From an uncultured Clostridia bacterium (lineage in GTDB: Bacteria > Bacillota > Clostridia > Oscillospirales > Acutalibacteraceae): DNA of 13,784 nucleotides. The translations under genes and the position numbers were made by a program. Below the pieces are notes generated by a model, which saw nothing but the letters and a program-made list of their open reading frames with translations, searched no databases and was not told the origin of the DNA. Positions 7,619-13,784 of the stretch are shown here, one piece after another (position 1 is the first letter of the stretch; each line of letters starts with the position of its first letter). The DNA is taken from the NCBI GenBank assembly GCA_947174455.1, contig CAMWIZ010000005.1:1-13784 (forward strand). Reading direction: 5' to 3'.

Positions 7619-7638
7619 GCACCGGGTTGCCGGAGCCT
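7617..7638 (-). other. Stem-loop between terD-3 and the ATPase gene
   Basis: AAGCACCGG (7617-7625) pairs with CCGGAGCCT (7630-7638) around a four-base loop, with one T-T mismatch and one G-U pair in the minus-strand RNA. On the minus strand no U-tract follows, so it is more likely a 3'-end or processing hairpin than a full terminator. On the plus strand it is followed by TTTTATTTT and could stop antisense transcripts. Confidence 0.4.
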
Positions 7639-7680
7639 TTTATTTTAACTCTTAGATAGCAAAACCGGCAGTGTTCAATA

Positions 7681-8274
7681 TTACTTAAATCTGTTTACTA
7701 CCTCCATAATTGAAAAATCATTTGTACCGTTGCCGATAGCATTGAATTTCCACTCACCTTTGTATCTGTAAATTTCACCAAATACAAGAGCCGTTTTACC
7801 GTTATAATCCTCGGTAAGATTGTATTTAATAAGTTCTTTGCCCGTCTGAGCATTAACAAGACGGATAAAAGCATTCTCTATCATACCAAAGTGCTGCTTT
7901 CTATGCTCAGCGGCATAGATATTTACAACGATAACTATTTTGTCATAATCGACAGGAACTCTTGACAAATCAATGTAAATCTGCTCATCGTCACCATCGC
8001 CCGCACCGGTAAGGTTATCACCCATATGCTTAACAGCTCCGCTTTTGTGGGTAAGATTGGCGAAGTAAACAACATCTTTTCTGTCAACATATCTTCCGCC
8101 TTTAAGCAGGATAGCCGACGCATCGCAGTCTATCTCCGCAGTTGATGAAGATCTTGCACCAAACATCCCCTTATTCTGCACCTCATCCCAACCAAGTCCT
8201 GCAACAACCGCAGTAAGATTGGGATTTTCTTTTGTTAAACTAACTTTTTGTCCCTTTTGCAAATTGACTGACAT
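7681..8274 (-). CDS. terD: TerD family calcium-binding stress protein, divergent paralogue (terD-3)
   Basis: This 197-residue cytosolic TerD-domain protein starts [21 protein letters not shown] lies seven bases before the ATG at 8274. The family core is present: GLGWD (26-30), the acidic strand IDCDASAILL (48-57), the calcium-loop motif GDNLTGAGDGDDE (85-97), and [11 protein letters not shown] (173-183). TerD proteins bind Ca2+ through such acidic loops and support resistance to tellurite and other stresses by an unknown mechanism. It differs from its two upstream neighbours. A short Gly/Ser-rich insertion (about 34-46) replaces the FDLD lead-in, and the C-terminus ends in VVNRFK without the GGLAALCG segment. 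It resembles the YceC-like rather than the YceD/YceE-like members of the Bacillus cluster, though that assignment is from memory. Confidence 0.92.
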   Translation of the reverse strand: MSVNLQKGQKVSLTKENPNLTAVVAGLGWDEVQNKGMFGARSSSTAEIDCDASAILLKGGRYVDRKDVVYFANLTHKSGAVKHMGDNLTGAGDGDDEQIYIDLSRVPVDYDKIVIVVNIYAAEHRKQHFGMIENAFIRLVNAQTGKELIKYNLTEDYNGKTALVFGEIYRYKGEWKFNAIGNGTNDFSIMEVVNRFK

Positions 8275-8294
8275 ATACCATTCCTCCGCAACAA

Positions 8295-8335
8295 ACGGCG
8301 ACAGGACAAATCATTAACCATGCCCTGCCCGCCGT
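8295..8335 (-). other. Strong stem-loop between terD-2 and terD-3
   Basis: ACGGCGACAGGACA (8295-8308) pairs with TGCCCTGC (8321-8328) and CGCCGT (8330-8335), with one bulged base and two G-U pairs in the minus-strand RNA, around a 12-base loop. This fills most of the 69-bp intergenic space and ends shortly before the GGAGGA of terD-3. No U-tract follows on the minus strand. An mRNA-stability or processing element, or a translational attenuator, is more likely than a terminator. Confidence 0.55.
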
Positions 8336-8343
8336 AATTTTAT

Positions 8344-8925
8344 TTAACCTACTTCTACACCGTAGTTGCCGCACAGAGCCGCCAAGCCGCCCTGATAGCC
8401 GCTGCCGATAGCATTGAACTTCCACTCGCCGTTGTTCTTGTAAACCTCGCCGAATACAACTGCTGTTTCGATAGAGAAATCCTCACCGAGGTCGTAACGG
8501 AGAAGCTCCTCATTGTTGTCAGCATTGTAAATACGAATGTAAGCGTTGTTTACCTGACCGAAGTTCTGATTTCTCGCTTCTGCATCATAAATAGTTGCGG
8601 AAAATGCAATCTTTGTAATGCTTGCAGGTACAAGTGAAAGGTCAATAGTAATCTGCTCGTCATCGCCGTCGCCGTCACCTGTTGTATTATCACCCAAATG
8701 CTTTACACTGCCTGATGAGTGAGTAAGATTTCCATAAAATACGAAATCACCCGAATCCGCAACCTTACCTGAATCACCGAGCATAAATGCTGCGGCATCG
8801 AGGTCAAAAGCTGCACCTGTATCATACTGATTAACGTCCCAACCAAGACCTACTACAAGATTTTTAAGTCCCGGATTTCCCTTAGTAAGACTAACTTTTT
8901 GTCCTTTTGACAATGAAACTGGCAT
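8344..8925 (-). CDS. terD: TerD family calcium-binding stress protein (terD-2)
   Basis: This 193-residue canonical TerD-domain protein begins [18 protein letters not shown], with GAGGAA six bases before the ATG at 8925. Key features are GLGWDVN (26-32), [11 protein letters not shown] (39-49), the calcium-loop motif [13 protein letters not shown] (78-90), [14 protein letters not shown] (119-132) and the C-terminal [11 protein letters not shown]. It aligns without gaps to terD-1, with well over half the positions identical by eye, which suggests a tandem duplication. It should be soluble, calcium-binding and part of the Ter stress system with TelA and the YceG-like protein. The 132-bp gap upstream is A+T-rich and could hold a weak internal promoter; the best match on the minus strand is TTGTTA and TATATA with an 18-bp spacer, which I do not list separately. 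Confidence 0.95.
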   Translation of the reverse strand: MPVSLSKGQKVSLTKGNPGLKNLVVGLGWDVNQYDTGAAFDLDAAAFMLGDSGKVADSGDFVFYGNLTHSSGSVKHLGDNTTGDGDGDDEQITIDLSLVPASITKIAFSATIYDAEARNQNFGQVNNAYIRIYNADNNEELLRYDLGEDFSIETAVVFGEVYKNNGEWKFNAIGSGYQGGLAALCGNYGVEVG

Positions 8926-9057
8926 TTTAAATTCCTCGAAACTAAATTTTAAAAACTATATATTTTAAATCAGAAAAATATAACAACATAATGCAAGCAA
9001 ACCATAAAAAATACCACAGCATCTTTTCTAAAACAAGTTTGCCACCGTAAAATAATT

Positions 9058-9639
9058 TTATGCCACCTGAATACCGTAGTGACCGCAAAGTGCAGCAAGA
9101 CCGCCCTGGAAACCACTGCCGATAGCATTAAACTTCCACTGACCGTTGTACTTGTAAAGTTCACCGACAACAACAGCGGTTTCGATTGAGAAGTCCTCGC
9201 CGAGGTCGTAGTGAACGATTTCTGAATTTGTGGTTTCATCAACTATTCTGATGTAAGAGTTTGAAACCTGACCGAAGTTCTGATGTCTAACGTCAGAATC
9301 ATAGATAGTAACAGTAAATGCAATTCTCTCTATGTTAGCAGGAATCTTAGTAAGGTCGATTTGAATCTGCTCGTCATCGCCCTCACCTTCACCTGTAAGA
9401 TTATCACCCATATGTCTGACTGCACCGCTGTGATGCTCCAAATTGCCGTAGAAGATAAACTCCTTTTCGGTCGGACATTTACCGTCAGCACCTAGCATGA
9501 AGGCCGCTGCATCAAGGTCAAAGTCCGCACCTGAATCAAAAGCGTTTACGTCCCAGCCCAGTCCAATCATGATATTTTTAAGGCTTGGGTTGCCCTTTGT
9601 CAAGTCTACCTTTTGTCCTTTAGAAAGATTGATTGCCAT
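9058..9639 (-). CDS. terD: TerD family calcium-binding stress protein (terD-1)
   Basis: This 193-residue protein begins [25 protein letters not shown] lies six bases before the ATG at 9639, the strongest ribosome binding site in the cluster. Canonical TerD motifs are GLGWDVN (26-32), [11 protein letters not shown] (39-49), the acidic calcium loop [13 protein letters not shown] (78-90), [14 protein letters not shown] (119-132), [12 protein letters not shown] (146-157) and [11 protein letters not shown] near the end. It is the first of three tandem terD paralogues downstream of telA and is the one with the most typical family sequence. The 95-bp gap from telA contains a stem-loop, which may uncouple its expression from the upstream genes. 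Confidence 0.95.
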   Translation of the reverse strand: MAINLSKGQKVDLTKGNPSLKNIMIGLGWDVNAFDSGADFDLDAAAFMLGADGKCPTEKEFIFYGNLEHHSGAVRHMGDNLTGEGEGDDEQIQIDLTKIPANIERIAFTVTIYDSDVRHQNFGQVSNSYIRIVDETTNSEIVHYDLGEDFSIETAVVVGELYKYNGQWKFNAIGSGFQGGLAALCGHYGIQVA

Positions 9640-9696
9640 ATTTTTACCTCCCAGTAAAATATAAATTTATTGTCAGCCATGAAAGTACACAATCAC

Positions 9697-9725
9697 AATA
9701 CCAAACGGCAATTCCGTTGGGTATT
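9697..9725 (-). other. Stem-loop between telA and terD-1
   Basis: AATACCAAACGG (9697-9708) pairs with CCGTTGGGTATT (9714-9725) around a five-base loop, with a single A-G mismatch. It begins about ten bases after the telA stop codon. The following minus-strand sequence is GTGATTGTG, not a U-tract, so it is probably a leaky attenuator or an mRNA end-protecting hairpin rather than a terminator. Confidence 0.5.
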
Positions 9726-9734
9726 TAACTTTGA

Positions 9735-10874
9735 CTATCTTGGCATGTCATACATTTTGTTAAATTCACGCTTGATATTTTCAAGACGCATTCTTTCCTC
9801 TGCCTGATTTCTTCTTGCTTCCTCTTGAATCTGTTTTGTTTCCTCAATACCGTTGACAATAGTCTGCCATGTTTTTTCGAGGGTATCAACCTTAATTGAA
9901 CTTCCAGAAGCAAGGCGTGCAGTCAGTTTGGATTGCTCAACTGTATTTTGTGCATTCCTTATTAAAAGCTCGTTTGTTTTCTCATCAAGAGCAGCCATTG
10001 ACTCTGCCTGTATTTTCTGACGTTTAAGCATTATGGCTTGTGCCAATGCCTGCTTAAATACAGGTAGTGTAACAATAAATGCCGAGTTAATTTTTCTTAT
10101 GAGATTTACATTGGTAAACTCCATAGTTTTTATCATTGGAATAGACTGCATGGCAACACTCTCGGCAGTTCTCAGGTCCTGTGTTCTCTGTTCAAGCATC
10201 ATTAGTGCCTGGTTAAGCGACTGAATTTCAAAACTGATAGACTCATCGCCTGTTGCCTGTAAGTCGCTTTCTCGCTGACTAATGTAAGATTCCAGCTCTT
10301 TACATCCCTGCTCACATGCAAGAATATACTTTACAAGTTCATGATAATACTCTACGTTGGCATCAAAAATGTCATTCAGTCTGCGGTTGGCAAGCTTTAT
10401 TTCACTTTCATACTTTTTTAGCTCAATATAAATTCTCTCAACATCACTGCCCATGGAGTTGTACTTACTGAGGATTTTTTCAAGCTGTTTCTTTGAACTT
10501 GCAAAAAGCTTATCAAACAGCCCCGGCTTGTCTTGAAGTTCTTCAGGCTCAAAACGCTCCATAACCTTAGCCAATGCCTTCAAAAGCTCGCCCGAATCGT
10601 CTATCTGCTCCATGTTTACATTCTGTAAAACAACATCGGATGCCTTAGAAATCTTCTCGGCAACATCAGCACCAAATGTAACTATGGTTTCCAAATCGTT
10701 TACCGCTATTTTGCTTGTAAGCCTGTCAACCTCCTGAGAATTGATGTATCTTGCATTCATATCCTGTCGATCCGCAATAATATCGTAATTCTTAACAAGC
10801 TGTATCTCACCGTCTGTCTGCTGTGCAGCCTGCGGCTGAGGCTGTGGCGACGGTTTTTGAAAATTTATTCCCAT
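9735..10874 (-). CDS. telA: TelA family toxic anion resistance protein
   Basis: This 379-residue cytosolic, largely helical protein belongs to the TelA family (PF05816), equivalent to YceH of Bacillus. A flexible Pro/Gln-rich start (QKPSPQPQPQAAQQ) precedes an alpha-helical body with long charged amphipathic stretches. Recognisable family blocks are KPGLFDKLF (about 115-123), YHELVKYILACEQG, and AESVAMQSIPMIKTM followed by NLIRKINSAFIVTLPVFKQ. The C-terminal third ends in a highly charged coiled-coil-like region. No enzymatic motif is visible. TelA proteins are linked to tellurite and stress resistance; the mechanism is unknown. Its ATG lies two bases after the stop of the YceG-like gene, and its Shine-Dalgarno sequence (AAAGGAAAG) lies inside that gene's last codons, so the two are very probably translationally coupled. 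Confidence 0.94.
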   Translation of the reverse strand: MGINFQKPSPQPQPQAAQQTDGEIQLVKNYDIIADRQDMNARYINSQEVDRLTSKIAVNDLETIVTFGADVAEKISKASDVVLQNVNMEQIDDSGELLKALAKVMERFEPEELQDKPGLFDKLFASSKKQLEKILSKYNSMGSDVERIYIELKKYESEIKLANRRLNDIFDANVEYYHELVKYILACEQGCKELESYISQRESDLQATGDESISFEIQSLNQALMMLEQRTQDLRTAESVAMQSIPMIKTMEFTNVNLIRKINSAFIVTLPVFKQALAQAIMLKRQKIQAESMAALDEKTNELLIRNAQNTVEQSKLTARLASGSSIKVDTLEKTWQTIVNGIEETKQIQEEARRNQAEERMRLENIKREFNKMYDMPR

Positions 10875-10876
10875 AT

Positions 10877-13150
10877 TTACTTTCCTTTCTTAAATATATC
10901 AAGCCAATTCTTTCGTGATGACTTTGACGCTGCCGCCGCTGTGGAAATATTTGACGGAACGACAAGGTCGTACATATACTCTCCCACTTGGTGCTCTGAT
11001 ATAATATTCTTAGTATAATTCTGCTCAATAATCCTATAGCCTGTTGGGACAAAAAAGACTATATCAAAGCCGGCTAAGTTCAAAAAAGCAATTAGTACCG
11101 AATCTTCTATCGGTGCTAATGTATCTGTTGTGTTGATATATATTATCTTTGGATTTTTCTTTGTAAAATCAAACTTTTGCATCAATTTAAGCAGTTCCTT
11201 TGGCATATTCAGAACCACACTTACTATCAGCTCGTCAGGACAATAAATCAATTTTTGGTTAAGCAAAAGCTGAAGCTTATCCAGAATATAATTTTGAACC
11301 TCTTCCCTAAGCATTCTGTACTGATATGCGGGATGGGTCTTAATTATATTCCTCTGCAGGACACCGTTTCTGACAAAGGTCCCTGCAAAATTCATCATTG
11401 GGTTTGGCATACACGGATTAACAAGCGGCATATTCTTTACAACTATTGTATCCGCTGTCATAAGCTCACGCACGTCTGACCAATACTGCCCCACCAAACC
11501 GTCCCTAACCCCTGAAACCTTAGCGAAGATAACCGGGACGTTCACCACATCGTCAACTGTACTGAAATTGGGTCTAAACTTTATTTCCTGATCCCAAAGT
11601 ATTTCAATTTCCTCATACATGGTTTGCAAGGTAACCGCTATCGCCTTATTATACTGATGATTCCTATAAATGCCTGTATCGCTGTATATTACTTCGTCAA
11701 GCTCTCTTTCAGCATGATAAGCTGCCGTTGCAAGCTGAAGCTGGGAATTTTCAGTCGGATAGCCTGTCACCTCCATGGACTGGGTGTACTCTATTTCATA
11801 AAGAAGCTTGTCCGTAAATGCACAACTCCTGTACTTATTCGGTACAAGTATAAGCACATCTACAGGCAGTCTTGATAAAAGCTTAATAAAGGCAACCTCA
11901 TAAATATTTCTGCACCCACCCAAATAAATCATGCAGGAAAGCTGTGGAATACTCAACTTAGCAAAAAGCTTGCCGTAATAACGCTTCAACATACAAATTA
12001 AGTATGTTGAAATATACGTCAGCTTGCTGAGCGTCATACCTTTAAGCTTGGAGGCCTCAATCACTACATCTATAAAGGCCTTGTTCATCAAGCGTCTAAG
12101 CTCTGTGTTGGTACAAAATTTAAGCTGTAAGACCAAGTCCATAAGCATTTGGTCACGCTTTGTATAATTTTCTCTACCAAAAAACGCAACCTCATCGGGC
12201 GTTGGCTGAGGAATGGAATTTTCCAATATTAGAAGTTGTCTGCCGCTGTTCTTTAACTCAAGCTGAAATTGGTACAGACTCCTCTTATAGGTCACTTTGT
12301 CCTCAACACCGTTTATCCTGCACAGGCAATTATAAAAGAAACGTTTGTCACCCCCACGTTCAAGCGGAGGAAGCTTAATCATCTCAAAAATATCACTGTC
12401 AGCATCCAGCCACGCATTAGTACAGTTTGTTATACTCGGTTCAGTGCCATACAGCTTCTCGATATTTTTCCGTTCAGTTAGTTCTTCACCTATGCTTTTA
12501 AGACTGAAATTGTCAGGAAAGGACGTCATGTTCGGGAGTTCAAGCTTGTGTGAAAGTCCCGAACTCGGATCTATCTTCAAATAATCCTCATCACCGTGAG
12601 TCTGTAAAAGAAGAACATCACAACCGGAGTCCGACAGCATTGATATAAGCATTATTTCATATCTGCCTATATCGCCGCCGTACAAAATTTTGGGAACTGT
12701 ATTATCCCCCAAATGAATTACCACACGTTCAAATTTATAGTACAGCCAGCACATAAACTTGACATAGGTGTTCTTAATGACATTGTCATTCTTACCGAGC
12801 CTTTTCATGGCAGTAAGAGTATCATATATTGACATTGCAACCGTGCTGACCTGAAAACCATCCATTCTCGGAAGCCAGCGTTTTAGAGAATTTGCAATAA
12901 ACTTACTATCCAAACGGAACTCGTCCCCCATAACCTCGTCATAGTAGCTTAGGTTTGCTTCACTGGGGTTTGAAATTTTGCCGTCTATAACAACTCCGTT
13001 TTTTCTTGCACTGTCATAGTATTTTATAATAAATTCGTTAACCTGTTCATTGTAACCGCAAACACGGTAAAAATAAACGCATTTTTTCGTTCTCTTATTT
13101 AAATCTGTAAAAAAATCATCGGTACTTTGAATCTTTTCATGTACAAACAT
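10877..13150 (-). CDS. yceG: YceG-like Ter-system protein with three internal repeats
   Basis: This 757-residue soluble protein is assigned to the Bacillus YceG-like family (PF14266) from its place before telA and overall sequence character. It is unrelated to E. coli YceG/MltG. The ATG at 13150 follows AAAGGTGA about ten bases upstream, overlapping the rhomboid gene's stop. It appears to be built of three related units of about 250 residues. Each has an early strand block (YFYRVCGYNEQV from 26; FYNCLCRINGVED from 272; VIFAKVSGVRDG from 540), then a helical region, then a strand-helix-strand block (PKILYGG with CDVLLLQ, 153-183; CMIYLGG with VDVLILVP, 406-437; PKIIYIN with FDIVFFVP, 667-702). 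I see no nucleotide-binding P-loop and no membrane helix. The function is unknown. The Bacillus protein, as I remember it, is clearly shorter, so this may be an expanded form. Confidence 0.85.
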   Translation of the reverse strand: MFVHEKIQSTDDFFTDLNKRTKKCVYFYRVCGYNEQVNEFIIKYYDSARKNGVVIDGKISNPSEANLSYYDEVMGDEFRLDSKFIANSLKRWLPRMDGFQVSTVAMSIYDTLTAMKRLGKNDNVIKNTYVKFMCWLYYKFERVVIHLGDNTVPKILYGGDIGRYEIMLISMLSDSGCDVLLLQTHGDEDYLKIDPSSGLSHKLELPNMTSFPDNFSLKSIGEELTERKNIEKLYGTEPSITNCTNAWLDADSDIFEMIKLPPLERGGDKRFFYNCLCRINGVEDKVTYKRSLYQFQLELKNSGRQLLILENSIPQPTPDEVAFFGRENYTKRDQMLMDLVLQLKFCTNTELRRLMNKAFIDVVIEASKLKGMTLSKLTYISTYLICMLKRYYGKLFAKLSIPQLSCMIYLGGCRNIYEVAFIKLLSRLPVDVLILVPNKYRSCAFTDKLLYEIEYTQSMEVTGYPTENSQLQLATAAYHAERELDEVIYSDTGIYRNHQYNKAIAVTLQTMYEEIEILWDQEIKFRPNFSTVDDVVNVPVIFAKVSGVRDGLVGQYWSDVRELMTADTIVVKNMPLVNPCMPNPMMNFAGTFVRNGVLQRNIIKTHPAYQYRMLREEVQNYILDKLQLLLNQKLIYCPDELIVSVVLNMPKELLKLMQKFDFTKKNPKIIYINTTDTLAPIEDSVLIAFLNLAGFDIVFFVPTGYRIIEQNYTKNIISEHQVGEYMYDLVVPSNISTAAAASKSSRKNWLDIFKKGK

Positions 13151-13167
13151 AGCTTTGTGTTCACCTT

Positions 13168-13752
13168 TTAATATCTGCTCATTTTTTGCTTATTCATAAC
13201 ATTGCCAAGCACAGCACCGCAAACTCCTCCCAAAATATGCGTAAAGTTTGAAATATTATCATTTACAAAAATCCCCTGATAAATCTGCTCTCCAAAATAA
13301 ATTACAGCAACCAAAATAAAGGTCAGGGGAATTTTGCTGTCCTGCATACCTGTGAAGGACGCAAGCAGAATTAATGCAAACACTATGCCGCTTGCACCGA
13401 GAAGTGCAATATTTGGAAACAAAATGAAGTTTGCCAGCCCCGTAACCAACGCAGTGGAAAGTATTACAAAAAGCATATTTTTTGAGCCATACTTCTCCTC
13501 AAGCAGCGGACCTATGACAAGTATCAATGTTATGTTTCCCATAAAATGCTCAAAGCTTGCATGACCGCATACATGAGTAAACAGCCGCAAATACGTCAGC
13601 GGATTAAACAACGATGAGCGGTAAACGCTAAAAAACAGTCTATTCGTTTCTCCGTCCGTAATGAGGCCAAGAATCAAAGAAAAAAGGCAAACGGCGGTGA
13701 AACCGAGAATAACCGGTGAATTAAAAGAAATTTTATCTTTAATTTTATTCAT
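13168..13752 (-). CDS. Rhomboid family intramembrane serine protease
   Basis: This 194-residue membrane protein has six likely transmembrane segments. The rhomboid catalytic pair is present: S121 in GASGIVFAL and H172 in THILGGVCGAVLG. H69 and N73 in the HFMGN motif of the second helix match the oxyanion-site residues of active family members. The length is close to the minimal six-helix rhomboid core, with no extra domain. It should cleave single-span membrane proteins within the bilayer; the substrate is unknown. GGAGGT lies about 11 bases before the ATG at 13752. It is the first gene of the leftward cluster, and the YceG-like gene starts 17 bp after its stop with the ribosome binding site at the junction, so cotranscription with the Ter genes is likely. 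Confidence 0.9.
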   Translation of the reverse strand: MNKIKDKISFNSPVILGFTAVCLFSLILGLITDGETNRLFFSVYRSSLFNPLTYLRLFTHVCGHASFEHFMGNITLILVIGPLLEEKYGSKNMLFVILSTALVTGLANFILFPNIALLGASGIVFALILLASFTGMQDSKIPLTFILVAVIYFGEQIYQGIFVNDNISNFTHILGGVCGAVLGNVMNKQKMSRY

Positions 13753-13777
13753 ATACCCAAATACCTCCGTTTAGGAA

Positions 13778-13783
13778 ATTATA
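13778..13783 (-). promoter_or_regulatory. Likely -10 box of the rhomboid-ter operon promoter
   Basis: A perfect TATAAT reads on the minus strand at 13783-13778, 26 bases before the rhomboid start codon, with GGAGGT in between. The matching -35 box would lie beyond the window edge, so the promoter cannot be completed here. If real, the operon starts with a very short leader. Confidence 0.45.
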
Positions 13784-13784
13784 C

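Noticed and set aside
8926..9057. Terminator in the terD-1 to terD-2 gap (GGCAAAC ... GTTTGC near 8995-9045)
   Set aside because: The arms are short and far apart, and the T-rich stretch lies inside the loop rather than after the stem.

Overview
The window looks like a chromosomal segment of an anaerobic Gram-positive of the Clostridia, most likely a Ruminococcus-like member of the Oscillospiraceae. The reasons are low-to-moderate G+C, strong GGAGG-type ribosome binding sites, sigma-A style promoters, a secreted protein carrying a dockerin-type domain, and Firmicutes-type TelA/YceG/TerD genes. The genus is an inference; the broad group is fairly safe.

Left part (1-4570). A B12-binding-type radical SAM protein runs leftward off the window edge. 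A 363-bp divergent spacer holds one good promoter for each direction and two inverted repeats. Rightward, a DUF1015 family protein is followed after 32 bp by a secreted modular lysozyme. The lysozyme order is signal peptide, dockerin-like domain, two Ig-like domains, then a GH24-type lysozyme domain that appears to be interrupted by a bacterial SH3 domain. Two stem-loop terminators, the second one bidirectional, separate this operon from the convergent leftward genes.

Right part (4807-13752, all on the minus strand). In transcription order it reads: rhomboid protease, YceG-like protein, TelA, three TerD paralogues, PMCA-like calcium-pumping P-type ATPase. This is a Firmicutes tellurite/stress (Ter) island. 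A calcium pump sits where a TerC-type membrane protein might be expected, and a rhomboid protease leads the operon. The first two junctions are tight (17 and 2 bp). The later junctions are 69-198 bp and carry strong stem-loops without U-tracts, which may set the relative amounts of the TerD proteins. The ATPase leader can form two mutually exclusive hairpins, one of which hides its ribosome binding site.

How the genes may work together (inference). TerD proteins bind calcium through acidic loops, TelA and YceG are cytosolic partners of the same stress system, and the pump would export calcium. The island is therefore plausibly a calcium-linked envelope or stress-response module. The most notable sequence-level observations are the threefold internal repetition in the YceG-like protein, the SH3 domain nested in the lysozyme domain, and the switch-like leader of the ATPase gene. 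No RNA genes, CRISPR arrays or mobile elements were seen.
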